From assembly GCF_001280435.1 (NCBI RefSeq), contig NZ_LBIP01000016.1, positions 1 through 64,000 on the forward strand: DNA of 64,000 bases, in the 5' to 3' direction. Within the stretch, counting starts at the first letter, position 1. Each line of letters opens with the position of its first letter. The notes under the pieces were generated by a model. It had not been told where the DNA came from and did not search any database. It worked only from the letters and a program-made list of their open reading frames with translations. Shown piece after piece: positions 28,752-37,335 of this stretch. The stretch is from Mangrovimonas xylaniphaga (lineage in GTDB: Bacteria > Bacteroidota > Bacteroidia > Flavobacteriales > Flavobacteriaceae). The translations under genes were made by a program, and so were the position numbers.

Positions 28752-28900
28752 GACTACTAGATGTTTATAAAATTACACAATACATTACGGCTGTTTCTAA
28801 AAAAGTAGCTCAGCCGCAAAAAAAACACTAATAATCAGCTCTTTATAAAATTACCCATTCTTAGTAAATTAAGCAAATACATGTTAAAATGAATACCATT

Positions 28901-28975
28901 ACTTAACATTACATCTTTCAAACGACAGTGAAAAGCTTAAATCTGTAAAAAATTTCGGATACTTTGAATGAGTAG
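28901..28975 (+). pseudogene. Decayed 3' remnant of an ABC exporter gene (copy 2 of the tail)
   Basis: Bases 28934-28975 match the last 42 bases of the ABC exporter gene at 40 positions. Reading the same frame gives SLNL-stop-KISDTLNE-stop, so a Glu codon has become TAA. Upstream in the same frame, 28913-28936 reads IFQTTVKS against IFQAAANS in the intact gene, and the preceding codons still resemble the Tyr-Tyr pair. Similarity at codon level with third-position changes indicates a fossil of a paralogous coding end rather than a chance repeat. The rest of the 370-base gap from 28752 holds a -7 element at 29083 and nothing else I can support. Confidence 0.6.
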
Positions 28976-29082
28976 CCCAATCCCTGCATACCATTTCCAT
29001 TTATAAGTCTTTCACTTTTACCCAACTAAAACTTTCCACTTACAAAGTCACTTTTTTATGCTTTTTAAAATGAATAATATCC

Positions 29083-29090
29083 TATTTTTG
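29083..29090 (+). promoter_or_regulatory. -7 element TATTTTTG before the TonB receptor gene
   Basis: An exact TAnnTTTG match 31 bases before the ATG at 29122. No TTG lies 19 bases upstream, so the promoter may need an activator. An AT-rich, partly symmetric stretch at about 29097-29115 could be an iron-regulator site but is too weak to call. Confidence 0.4.
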
Positions 29091-29121
29091 CAGTCATTTA
29101 TAATAAGTCTAAATAAATACA

Positions 29122-31473
29122 ATGATGAAACATCTACTTTTTTGTATGTTTTTTTTGAGTGTTTTCGGCCTTTATGCCCAAAACGCTTCCATTTACGGAA
29201 CCATTTCCGATGAAAACAACCAACCTGTACCTTATGCTACCATAAGCTTAAAGGGAACCTCTAAAGGCACCATGGCCAATGACCAAGGAAGCTACCGTTT
29301 GGAGCAGCTTGAAGCAGGCCAATATACGCTTGTATTTTCAGCAGTAGGCTACATTAAGGCAACTCAGCAAATTGACTTAAAAATCAACGAAAGCTTAGAG
29401 ATCAACTTCACCTTACAAACCGATTTAGAAGCGTTAAACGAAGTGGTGATTACTTCCAACCGAGTTCGCGAAACTTTGGATGAAGTACCATCTTCTGTTT
29501 CTGTGCTTTCTTCCAAAGAAATTGAAAGCTACCAACAAACCAGTACCAATATAGCTGACGTATTGTTGGAAATTCCAGGAATTTCCTTAAGCACCAACCA
29601 AACCAGTAATACAGGGCAAACCTTGAGAGGTAGAAAAATGTTGATTTTGATTGACGGAATCCCACAGTCTACGCCATTGCGTAACGGAAGTAGAGATATC
29701 AATACCATAGACCCCAATACCATTGAACGTATTGAGGTAATTAAAGGGGCTACTGCCATTTATGGAAACGGTGCCGATGGTGGTATTGTGAACTATATTA
29801 CCAAGAAAACAGATGCGGCCAAGCCTTTTGAAAGCACTACCATGATTGGAAGCACTGGAGCCTTAAAAACCATTGAAAAAACTGTAGGTGCGAACATTTC
29901 CCAAACTTTCTCTGGAAATTTGGATAAGTTGGGCTATGTAGTCAACGGAACCTTCAGACAAACAGGTGTCTTCCGCGATGCCGACGGGGAAGTTATTTCT
30001 CCGTATTACGGAATTGGAGAAACCGATCAATACAGTTTGTTTGGAAAATTGAACTATCAAATTGCAGACAACCACAAGGTGGAATTAATGTACAACTACT
30101 TCAGCAGCAACCAAAATTCTGACTATGTTGCACAGGTTGGAGAGTATGGGGTAACACCTTCTATTGGAGTATTGGGAGAAGATTTGGCTGTAGACCAAGG
30201 AAACCGTTACAACCACAATGCACAGTTGACCTACGATTTCACAAATATCTTTAAGAACACCGATTTCAAACTAAACTTGTACGCCCAGGATTTTAGAACT
30301 GTTTACGGATATACTACAAGTTTCTACGATCCTAATTTAGGATTTGACGGCGGACAATCGTCTATCATCTCTACCAAAATGGGAGCGCGTTTCAATTTCA
30401 ATACTACTTATCAATTTGGTGAGGTATCTGGAAACGTTTTATACGGATTGGACGTGTTGAACGATGTGACTGCTCAAGAATTAATAGACGGCAGACCATG
30501 GGTTCCAGAAACCGACATGACTAACATTGCACCATATGCACAGTTGAAAACACTTTACAAGAATTTTGTATTTAAAGCAGGTGTCCGTTTTGAGAACATT
30601 GGCATCCACATTCCTGATTACGTAACCCTAACCCGTTACGCAGCCGGAGCGACAACGCCTAGTAGTGGTGGTGTTGCTGTTGATGGTGGCGATTTGGATT
30701 ATAATGCCACGACTTTTAACGTAGGATTACGTTACAATAAATGGTCGGTATTCAAACCGTTTGTGAGCTTCTCACAAAGTTTCTCTATTGCCGATTTAGG
30801 ACGTACGTTGCGTTCGGCTACAGAAAGCACCGTAAGCCAAATCAATTCGGATGCGGTGATTGCCAACAACTACGAAATTGGTTTCAACAGTCGTATTGGA
30901 CAAACCAATTTTAGTGGCGCGTATTTTATCAGTACTTCAAAATTTGGAGCCACTTATACTGAATTACCAAGCGGTATTTTCGAAATTGACCGTCAGCCAG
31001 AACGCGTTTACGGATTTGAGGTAGCTGCTGACACCAAATTATCCCAATATTTCAACTTAGGAGGATCCTTCTCCTATACTGAAGGTAAATTGGATGTAGA
31101 AAACAACGACAACTACGACACTTACATGAACAGTGACCGTATTCCTCCGGTGAAAGGTGTGCTTTATTTAGGATATAATTTAAGTAATGCCTTCAATGCA
31201 AGAATCTCTTACATCTACTCAGGTAGTAGAGATCATTTCGAGGCTAACGAGAATGGTGATTATTCATACGGACAAGGTCCTATCTCTAGTTTCAACCTAG
31301 TAAACCTAAGCACTAGCTACCAGATGTCGCCATCTACAACTATTGGTTTAGGAATTGAAAACCTTCTTAATGAAGATTACTATAACCTGTTGTCACAATT
31401 TGCAGCACGTAATAACGATTATATAAAAGCCAACGGAGCCCGTTTTAATGTATCACTTACCGTGAAACTTTAA
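29122..31473 (+). CDS. TonB-dependent outer-membrane receptor, probably siderophore/iron
   Basis: A 783-residue receptor with a signal peptide (MMKHLLFCMFFLSVFGLYAQ). Residues about 21-110 are a carboxypeptidase-regulatory-like domain (SIYGTISDENNQPVPYATISLKG). The plug follows (EVVITSNRVRETLDEVPSSVSVLS, LRGRKMLILIDGIPQ, RIEVIKGATAIYGNGADGGIVNYI). The 22-strand barrel ends with an aromatic-containing final strand (GARFNVSLTVKL). The plug and barrel resemble FecA/ferrichrome-type receptors rather than SusC, and no SusD gene is adjacent. The next gene encodes a PepSY membrane protein often found with siderophore receptors. A start at the second Met (29125) is equally possible. A terminator follows at 31492-31526. 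Confidence 0.9.
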   Translation: MMKHLLFCMFFLSVFGLYAQNASIYGTISDENNQPVPYATISLKGTSKGTMANDQGSYRLEQLEAGQYTLVFSAVGYIKATQQIDLKINESLEINFTLQTDLEALNEVVITSNRVRETLDEVPSSVSVLSSKEIESYQQTSTNIADVLLEIPGISLSTNQTSNTGQTLRGRKMLILIDGIPQSTPLRNGSRDINTIDPNTIERIEVIKGATAIYGNGADGGIVNYITKKTDAAKPFESTTMIGSTGALKTIEKTVGANISQTFSGNLDKLGYVVNGTFRQTGVFRDADGEVISPYYGIGETDQYSLFGKLNYQIADNHKVELMYNYFSSNQNSDYVAQVGEYGVTPSIGVLGEDLAVDQGNRYNHNAQLTYDFTNIFKNTDFKLNLYAQDFRTVYGYTTSFYDPNLGFDGGQSSIISTKMGARFNFNTTYQFGEVSGNVLYGLDVLNDVTAQELIDGRPWVPETDMTNIAPYAQLKTLYKNFVFKAGVRFENIGIHIPDYVTLTRYAAGATTPSSGGVAVDGGDLDYNATTFNVGLRYNKWSVFKPFVSFSQSFSIADLGRTLRSATESTVSQINSDAVIANNYEIGFNSRIGQTNFSGAYFISTSKFGATYTELPSGIFEIDRQPERVYGFEVAADTKLSQYFNLGGSFSYTEGKLDVENNDNYDTYMNSDRIPPVKGVLYLGYNLSNAFNARISYIYSGSRDHFEANENGDYSYGQGPISSFNLVNLSTSYQMSPSTTIGLGIENLLNEDYYNLLSQFAARNNDYIKANGARFNVSLTVKL

Positions 31474-31491
31474 ACCACTCCCTATCTCATT

Positions 31492-31526
31492 AAAACATCC
31501 TGTAATATATTTGCAGGATGTTTTTT
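31492..31526 (+). terminator. Terminator between the TonB receptor and PepSY genes
   Basis: Arms AACATCCTG and CAGGATGTT around an 11-base AT-rich loop, followed by six T residues. It would attenuate or end transcription before the PepSY gene at 31570. Confidence 0.7.
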
Positions 31527-31569
31527 GTTATAATCCATTTTATCCCAATGTTTGCACTTTAATTGAAAC

Positions 31570-32616
31570 GTGAATAACAGACGCCTTTTAAAATATCATT
31601 CGTATCTAGGGTTGATCTCTGGACTTTTTCTATTGGTAATAGGACTTACCGGTGCAATTTTGGCCTTTAATGAAGACATAGATGATATTACTTTTAGAGC
31701 CTATAGAGCTGAGGTTAGCTCTGAAAGCACACTAAACTTGGATCAGGCCATTCATACCGTGCAAGGCCAATTTCCAGAATGGGAAACCAGAATTGTGCAT
31801 TTTCAACCTGGGGAATCCATTCTATTTAATTTGCGGCTTCCCGATGCCAGACGTTTTGTGTTTGTACATCCCGAAAGCGGAACCATTATTGCCAACATTG
31901 ATGCCAATACAACCGTTGCCAAATGGATTTTGAAATTGCACTATTCCTTTCATGCTGGAGTATATGGCCGAATTTTGGTCTTTGTTGTTGGGGTGCTCTT
32001 TTTCTTGTCCTTAATCACGGGGCTTATCTTATACCGTAAGGTCTTGGTTAAAACCTTACTGTTTAAAGTGAAGATAAAACGCTCCCACAGTCGTAATTTC
32101 TATTCGGCCCTACACCGTTATGTAGGCGTTTGGGCTTTGTTGTTCAATTTAGTATTGGTGATTACAGGAACCGTTTTGGCCTTTAAAGTATCTAGATCGG
32201 CGTTACAGACGCCTAAACTTCCAGAACCACCGCAAGTGACTATTTCTATTGAAGAAAGTTTAAAAACCATCACGGATAACTACCCTGATTTCACTCCTTC
32301 GTATTTGCGTTTTCCTAAAACAAAAGAAGCGCCAATCACTGTGAACGGTACGTTTGATTCCGATCCGTTTTATTACAGCAAATATTTCAACAAGATCCTT
32401 ATAGACAGTAATACCGGAGCTATTTCATCAGTTACCAAAGTATCGGAAGCCTCTCTCCTCACCCGCTTGGACAGTATGGTATCTCCTTTACACTTTGGGC
32501 AATATGGAGGCATGTTCATCAAACTACTTTACTGTTTCATAGGTTTATCAGGGCCTTTTCTATCCGTGACCGGATTTATCATTTGGAAGCAGAAGCGCAA
32601 AAAATCAAAAAAATAA
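31570..32616 (+). CDS. PepSY-associated transmembrane protein (iron-uptake linked)
   Basis: 348 residues, starting at GTG (31570). A helix at about 12-35 (YLGLISGLFLLVIGLTGAILAFNEDI) is followed by a periplasmic PepSY segment, then helices near 135-160, 190-210 and 315-340. The conserved HRYVGVWALLFNLVLVITGT and the basic C-terminal tail (KQKRKKSKK) are typical. Family members accompany siderophore receptors and are thought to act as inner-membrane ferric reductases or uptake helpers. It lies 97 bases after the TonB receptor with a terminator between them. No ATG is available near the start, so GTG is chosen from homology to the HSYLGLISG-type N-terminus. Confidence 0.85.
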   Translation: MNNRRLLKYHSYLGLISGLFLLVIGLTGAILAFNEDIDDITFRAYRAEVSSESTLNLDQAIHTVQGQFPEWETRIVHFQPGESILFNLRLPDARRFVFVHPESGTIIANIDANTTVAKWILKLHYSFHAGVYGRILVFVVGVLFFLSLITGLILYRKVLVKTLLFKVKIKRSHSRNFYSALHRYVGVWALLFNLVLVITGTVLAFKVSRSALQTPKLPEPPQVTISIEESLKTITDNYPDFTPSYLRFPKTKEAPITVNGTFDSDPFYYSKYFNKILIDSNTGAISSVTKVSEASLLTRLDSMVSPLHFGQYGGMFIKLLYCFIGLSGPFLSVTGFIIWKQKRKKSKK

Positions 32617-32653
32617 GCCTCGTGATCGGATTCAGTATTTTAAGCGCAACGCA

Positions 32654-32693
32654 TTAAACTCTGAATAAAATTTCGAATACTTTGAATGAGTTG
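32654..32693 (+). repeat. Copy 3 of the triplicated ABC-gene tail (non-coding, diverged)
   Basis: Matches the end of the ABC exporter gene at 35 of 39 bases with one inserted base. The core AATTTCGnATACTTTGAATG is shared by all three copies. In the matching frame it reads LNKISNTLNEL, so the stop codon has been lost (TAG to TTG). It lies 38 bases after the PepSY gene and belongs to no gene. Confidence 0.65.
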
Positions 32694-32780
32694 AACCGCA
32701 CTTAAAAACCGCTTTACAAACACCAATTTGCCAAGCGTTAATGATTACACAAAGTACGGCCCGAATCAAAATATTACCCC

Positions 32781-32788
32781 TATTTTTG
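32781..32788 (+). promoter_or_regulatory. -7 element TATTTTTG before the S46 peptidase gene
   Basis: An exact TAnnTTTG match 83 bases before the ATG at 32871. No clear -33 TTG is present. Confidence 0.4.
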
Positions 32789-32870
32789 CGCCTTGTTCAG
32801 AGGACTTCGATGCATAAAATAAATTCCTAGTCTTAAGGACACTTATTATTAAACTAAATACAAAATAAAA

Positions 32871-35027
32871 ATGAAGAAAATTAGTCTGTTAATCCTTGTT
32901 TTCTGGATTTCATTACCGGTTTCCCTATTTGCCAATGAAGGCATGTGGTTTTTGATGCACATCGAACGCCTCAACCATCGCGATATGCAAAAAATGGGGC
33001 TTCAATTGACTCCAGAGGAAATCTACAGCATAAATAACCAAAGCTTAAAGGATGCCATTGTCCAGTTCAATGGTGGATGTACAGCCAGTATTATTTCCGA
33101 AAACGGGCTTTTACTTACCAATCACCACTGTGGTTATGATGCTATTGCCGAGCTATCTTCAGCAGAGCAAAACCACCTTAAAAATGGGTTTTGGGCCAAG
33201 TCTTTAAACGAAGAATTAAAACCAGAACAATTGTACGTAAGATTCTTTGTGAGAATGGACGATGTGTCTGAACGCATTTTATCTAAAGTAAATGCTTCAA
33301 TGACTGAAATAGAGCGCGAAGCCATCATCAATCAAGAGATTGCAAAAATTGAACAGGAAAATAGCGAGAACGGTAAATACAAAGTTTCTGTACGTTCCTT
33401 CTTTCAAGGAAACGAGTATTACTATTTTGTATATGAAGATTATACCGACGTAAGATTGGTTGGAACACCTCCTAAAAGCTTAGGAAAATATGGTGGTGAC
33501 ACCGATAACTGGGAATGGCCTCGCCACACAGCAGACTTTTCACTTTTCAGAGTCTATGGAGATGCCAATGGACAGCCTGCAGAGTATTCAACTAATAATG
33601 TTCCCTTAAAGGCCAAACATCATTTACCAGTGAATATTGATGGTGTGGAAGAAAATGACTTCGCCATGATTTTGGGCTATCCAGGAAGAACCAACCGTTG
33701 GATGCCAGCCGAAGGGATTGAACAAAATGTTAATTATGCTTACCCTGCTTGGGTAGAAGGCTCTAAATTAAGCATGGATGTCATGAAAAAGTATATGGAC
33801 CAAGACGAGTCCATCAACTTAATGTACGCCTCCAAATATGCCGTTATTGCGAATTATTGGAAAAACCGTCAAGGCATGATTGACGCCCTAACGGCTCATA
33901 AAACTGCCGAAACCAAGCGTAAAACAGAAAGCAAGTTCAACAAATGGGCCAACAAATCTGCAAACAAAGACACCTACGGAAATGTTGTTTCCAATATCAA
34001 TAACTATTACAGTTTAACGAATGACAAGGCGAAACACGACAACTACCTAAGAGTTATTCTACGCTCCAGCACATTTTCTAATTTACCATATAAAATAGGT
34101 CAAATTTTTGAAACCTACATCTCATCCAATGAGGCCAAACGTAAAGAATTGTCTCCAAAAATCAAGGCCTATATTGAAGCTTTGTACAAGGACCACTGTT
34201 TACCACTTGAAAAGGAAATATTGGCTGAGCAACTCAAATTGTATGCTTCAAAATCCAATTACCAATTGCCAGAAGTTATTGCCAATGTAAAGGCTGAGGA
34301 CAACCTAGATACCTTTGTCAATGCTTGTTTCCAATTAAGTATGTTTACAACCAAAGAAGGCGCATTGGCCTTCTTGGATTACCCTAATGCCGAATTATTG
34401 GCCAATGACCCACTCTATATCCTTTCTGAAGCCTTGCTGACCAAGTATAGAGAGCAACCAGAGCATCTTGTACAACCTTTAAACGACTATCAAGCATCCT
34501 TCAGATTGCTAGTTGATGGTTTGCGCAAATCTGGTTTGAGCAAGATCAGTTATCCAGATGCCAACTCAACACTTCGTTTGACCTATGGAAAAGTAAGAGC
34601 TTTGCCAAAAGATTCAAGAAACGATGCCAGCATCAACAATTACACGACCCTAGAAGGTATGGTAAACAAATACAAGCCTAATGATGAAGAGTTTGATTTA
34701 CCTGCAAAGATGCTTGAGATGTTCGAAAAGAAAAATTACGGGAGATATGCCAACAGCCAAGGGCAGCTTCCTATAAATTTCTTAACAGATAATGATATTA
34801 CAGGCGGAAATTCTGGATCGCCAGTATTGAATGGCAAGGGAGAATTAATAGGTTTGGCTTTTGATGGCAACATTGAAGCAATGGCCGGTGATGTTATTTT
34901 TGATAAGGATTTGCAACGTACCATCAATGTAGATGTTAGGTACCTGCTTTGGTTAATAGAGACTTACTCCAATGCGTCAAATATCATCGATGAATTAACC
35001 ATCATAGCTACCGACAACCAAAGCTAA
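32871..35027 (+). CDS. S46-family dipeptidyl peptidase, DPP7-like
   Basis: A 718-residue secreted serine exopeptidase of clan PA that removes dipeptides from peptide N-termini. It has a signal peptide (ending VSLFANEG, with EGMWF the usual mature start). The catalytic residues are His86 in LLTNHHCGYD, an Asp in HTADFSLFR (about residue 224), and Ser648 in TGGNSGSPV. The S1-pocket residue 18 positions after the Ser is Gly666 (AFDGN). In characterised enzymes Gly there marks DPP7 (hydrophobic P1) and Arg marks DPP11 (acidic P1). It is therefore predicted to cut after hydrophobic residues. It is a single-gene unit with its own -7 element and a strong terminator. Confidence 0.92.
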   Translation: MKKISLLILVFWISLPVSLFANEGMWFLMHIERLNHRDMQKMGLQLTPEEIYSINNQSLKDAIVQFNGGCTASIISENGLLLTNHHCGYDAIAELSSAEQNHLKNGFWAKSLNEELKPEQLYVRFFVRMDDVSERILSKVNASMTEIEREAIINQEIAKIEQENSENGKYKVSVRSFFQGNEYYYFVYEDYTDVRLVGTPPKSLGKYGGDTDNWEWPRHTADFSLFRVYGDANGQPAEYSTNNVPLKAKHHLPVNIDGVEENDFAMILGYPGRTNRWMPAEGIEQNVNYAYPAWVEGSKLSMDVMKKYMDQDESINLMYASKYAVIANYWKNRQGMIDALTAHKTAETKRKTESKFNKWANKSANKDTYGNVVSNINNYYSLTNDKAKHDNYLRVILRSSTFSNLPYKIGQIFETYISSNEAKRKELSPKIKAYIEALYKDHCLPLEKEILAEQLKLYASKSNYQLPEVIANVKAEDNLDTFVNACFQLSMFTTKEGALAFLDYPNAELLANDPLYILSEALLTKYREQPEHLVQPLNDYQASFRLLVDGLRKSGLSKISYPDANSTLRLTYGKVRALPKDSRNDASINNYTTLEGMVNKYKPNDEEFDLPAKMLEMFEKKNYGRYANSQGQLPINFLTDNDITGGNSGSPVLNGKGELIGLAFDGNIEAMAGDVIFDKDLQRTINVDVRYLLWLIETYSNASNIIDELTIIATDNQS

Positions 35028-35057
35028 ATCTCTTCGTTGAAATAATAAACATTTATA

Positions 35058-35091
35058 AAAAAACCGAGAGCACATGCTCTCGGTTTTTTTT
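35058..35091 (+). terminator. Strong Rho-independent terminator after the S46 peptidase gene
   Basis: Arms AAACCGAGAGCA and TGCTCTCGGTTT form a 12-bp stem around a 2-base centre, followed by a run of T residues. The preceding A-run makes it work on both strands. Confidence 0.85.
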
Positions 35092-35191
35092 ATAATATAC
35101 ACATCTTTCATTTTCATAGATCTCCATTACTTTAACATTTATTAAGAAGCACAACAGCCTTTCGTTGGGTTTCTTTTGTTAGTTTTGACAC

Positions 35192-35578
35192 ATGGAAAAC
35201 AAAAGCAACATCAAATCTATTGGTCATATCCCCCCTGTTTTGGGGCTTATGCTTTTGCTGTTGCTATCTCCGTGCAAGGTTCGCAATTATATCCAAAGCG
35301 AGTTTGGCTTAGCCACCACAGAAGCTTCCAATAAGAGTAAATCTACTCTTGGTAAAAGTACTTGCAGTGACTTTGAGATTGCCAAAACGATACTGGCGTC
35401 TTCCAAAGAAAAGACTGCTAAGGATAGATTGGCTAACACTGCAATGGCCTCTTTTTCCCAAAAGCTTTGGGCTTCGGAAACAGACAATAAAGTCTTCGTT
35501 TCTTCAGAAACCAAAGCCCCTTTGGGAACTTCAGTTCCGCTGTATATACTATACCGCAACTTTAAAAACTACCTCTAA
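35192..35578 (+). CDS. Small membrane-anchored protein with a PCKVRN motif, unknown function
   Basis: 128 residues. A hydrophobic segment at about 13-28 (PPVLGLMLLLLLSPCKVRN) resembles a signal or anchor and includes a Cys, but it is not a standard lipobox. The middle is Ser/Thr/Lys-rich (ASNKSKSTLGKSTCSDFE). The C-terminus is short and hydrophobic (VPLYILYRNFKNYL). It lies directly upstream of the DsrE-like and DoxDA-like genes on the same strand with 174 bases between, so it may belong to that block. I do not recognise a family. Coding is supported by its length, start context and position; overlapping frames in the same place show no such organisation. Confidence 0.55.
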   Translation: MENKSNIKSIGHIPPVLGLMLLLLLSPCKVRNYIQSEFGLATTEASNKSKSTLGKSTCSDFEIAKTILASSKEKTAKDRLANTAMASFSQKLWASETDNKVFVSSETKAPLGTSVPLYILYRNFKNYL

Positions 35579-35752
35579 GTTCTCTTCGTTTTTAATTTTG
35601 GCTACCAAGGAAATTCTTTGGTACGATGTCTTCTTATATCCTATAACAATGGCTCGCATACACTGCAGGCGTACTCTCAGGATATATTGACCACAACAGG
35701 AATCCCAACTATGGGTACTCCCCTTTTTAATACAATCAAAACTTAGAAAGTC

Positions 35753-36175
35753 ATGAAACATAAACTTTTTTATATCGCCTTTATATGCCTCTTGTCAATA
35801 GGCAGCAACAGCTTATTTGCTCAGGATTTCGATCCTGAAAAGAACAATTATTTAATCCTATCCAAAAATATCCAACAACTCAATCCCGTACTGATTACTG
35901 CCAATGATCTTGAAAAAGAAGATGGCAAAGCATATGGTGATTTCTATGTCATCCTTTGTGGAAAAACAGTAAGCGACATTCCAAACAACCCCGAATTTGA
36001 AAAGCTTTTGAAGGACGCCAAATCCCAGAATATTAAAGTTTTTGTTTGTGGTATTTCCATGAAAAAATTCAATGTAGACCAAAAACAGTTACCAAAAAAC
36101 ATCACAGTGGTTGAAAACGGTATTCTATATGGATTTCAACTTACCAAACAAGGATTTAATACGCTCACCATTTAA
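35753..36175 (+). CDS. Secreted DsrE-like sulfur-relay protein
   Basis: 140 residues with a signal peptide (MKHKLFYIAFICLLSIGSNSLFAQ). The mature part has the DsrE/DsrF-like alpha/beta fold pattern: NYLILSKNIQQLNPVLITANDLEKE, GDFYVILCGKTVSDI, FEKLLKDAKSQNIKVFVCGISMKKF, and a closing GFNTLTI. Two Cys residues, C in VILCGK and C in VFVCGIS, could carry sulfur. DsrE-like proteins transfer sulfane sulfur. Ten bases after its stop comes the DoxD-DoxA-like gene, strongly suggesting co-transcription. The role in periplasmic sulfur handling is inference from this pairing. Confidence 0.75.
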   Translation: MKHKLFYIAFICLLSIGSNSLFAQDFDPEKNNYLILSKNIQQLNPVLITANDLEKEDGKAYGDFYVILCGKTVSDIPNNPEFEKLLKDAKSQNIKVFVCGISMKKFNVDQKQLPKNITVVENGILYGFQLTKQGFNTLTI

Positions 36176-36185
36176 GGCCCACAAC

Positions 36186-37205
36186 ATGCAAAACACCCAA
36201 ATAAAAAATAACGCGGGACTTTTGTCCCTAGCACTGAGATTAGTCGTAGGTTGGACCTATTTTTCGGCCTTTTGGAGGCGCACCATTTTAGCAGACAAAC
36301 TAGACCCTGAAGTAGCCGGTTATATCGGTGAGAAATTCAATCACTTTTTACCCCATGCCCTAGGCATCAAACCCATTATTCAATATTTGGTTGAAAACCC
36401 TGATGTGCTTTGGCTAAACATGGTCATTTTCACCATCATTGAAGGCATTGTAGGCTTGTTTATTTTACTGGGACTGTTCACCCGACTGATGAGTATTGGA
36501 GTCTTTGGTTTAGCCATGGGCATCCTTTTGGGATCTGGTTGGATAGGCACAACCTGCTTGGACGAATGGCAAATTGGTGTACTGGGCATTGCGGCTGGCT
36601 TTGTACTATTCCTTACGGGAAGCGGCCAATATTCGTTGGACAACTATTTAAGAAAACATAACTTCTCTCTCACCAAAAAATCATGGTTTACTTGGTTGGG
36701 ATCTGGAGCTTTGCCTATTAAGGACCGTCTATTTCCAAAATTTGTATTGATAGGTTCTCTGTGCATATTAGGGATTACCTTAATGACCAATCAAGTATTC
36801 CATGGAGGATTATGGGGACCTTTGCACAATAAATCCGTAAAACCCAAACTAGAAATTAGCAATGGTGCACTGGATAACGAAATCTTGTCTTTTGACGTTT
36901 TTAGAACCGAGGGTGTTGATGTGTATGGCTCATGGCTCATAGGTATAGACTTATTGGACGCACAAAACAATGCCGTTGTAAAGTACTCCCAGGAAGCCTT
37001 GGCTTCATTGCCAGAAACCTCTATTGACAATTATTATATTGCCAAAATAAAGCCTGGTAAGCATAGTTTGCTTATCCCTTTGGGAGCCAAAGCTAAATTG
37101 CAATTATCTCATTCAGATTTGGCAAATTTACCAAAAGGTCACTATACCCTAAAACTAACCGATATCAGCGGTGCTTTTTGGACCTATGATCTGCGAAAAC
37201 CTTAA
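36186..37205 (+). CDS. DoxD-DoxA-like fused thiosulfate:quinone oxidoreductase homologue
   Basis: 339 residues from the ATG at 36186; an in-frame upstream ATG at 36111 would overlap the DsrE gene and is rejected. Residues about 1-165 are the DoxD/DoxX membrane domain with four helices (LSLALRLVVGWTYFSAF, LWLNMVIFTIIEGIVGLFIL, GVFGLAMGILLGSGWIG, IGVLGIAAGFVLFLTGSGQYS). Residues about 205-339 are a DoxA-like periplasmic beta domain anchored by a further helix (FVLIGSLCILGITLM). In thermoacidophilic archaea DoxD and DoxA are separate subunits that oxidise thiosulfate to tetrathionate and reduce quinone. A fused form is known in some bacteria. With the DsrE-like neighbour this suggests a sulfur-oxidation module. 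A terminator follows. Confidence 0.78.
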   Translation: MQNTQIKNNAGLLSLALRLVVGWTYFSAFWRRTILADKLDPEVAGYIGEKFNHFLPHALGIKPIIQYLVENPDVLWLNMVIFTIIEGIVGLFILLGLFTRLMSIGVFGLAMGILLGSGWIGTTCLDEWQIGVLGIAAGFVLFLTGSGQYSLDNYLRKHNFSLTKKSWFTWLGSGALPIKDRLFPKFVLIGSLCILGITLMTNQVFHGGLWGPLHNKSVKPKLEISNGALDNEILSFDVFRTEGVDVYGSWLIGIDLLDAQNNAVVKYSQEALASLPETSIDNYYIAKIKPGKHSLLIPLGAKAKLQLSHSDLANLPKGHYTLKLTDISGAFWTYDLRKP

Positions 37206-37217
37206 TCCTAAATTCAG

Positions 37218-37254
37218 AACGGTTTGGCAGATTGGCTAAACCGTTTTGATTTTT
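37218..37254 (+). terminator. Terminator after the DoxDA-like gene
   Basis: Arms AACGGTTT (37218-37225) and AAACCGTT (37238-37245), extended by an inner GC pair, followed by a T-rich tail. Confidence 0.7.
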
Positions 37255-37335
37255 GATCCCAATTATCCACTTACGAATGGCTATACAACAAACCAAAAAT
37301 CTTAGATTTGTTGTGCAAAACAATCCCAACAACTC

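Noticed and set aside
28785-28815. Inverted repeat CGGCTG...CAGCCG before the amidohydrolase gene as a terminator
   Set aside because: The stem is only six bases with a long loop, and the A/T tract is on the wrong side for termination on either relevant strand.
29097-29115. Fur-like box before the TonB receptor gene
   Set aside because: The stretch is only AT-rich and weakly symmetric; it does not match a Fur consensus well enough to call.
28934-32693. The exporter-tail copies as transposon target duplications or phage attachment sites
   Set aside because: They are 40 bases or longer, are diverged to different degrees, copy 2 extends as decayed coding sequence, and there is no transposase, integrase or tRNA gene.
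35349-35690. Alternative plus-strand frame overlapping the PCKVRN protein gene
   Set aside because: It is shifted relative to the frame that has the signal-like segment and a sensible start, and shows no recognisable features.
36111-36185. Upstream ATG extension of the DoxDA-like gene
   Set aside because: It overlaps the end of the DsrE-like gene and adds no membrane-domain similarity; the ATG at 36186 precedes the conserved helix.
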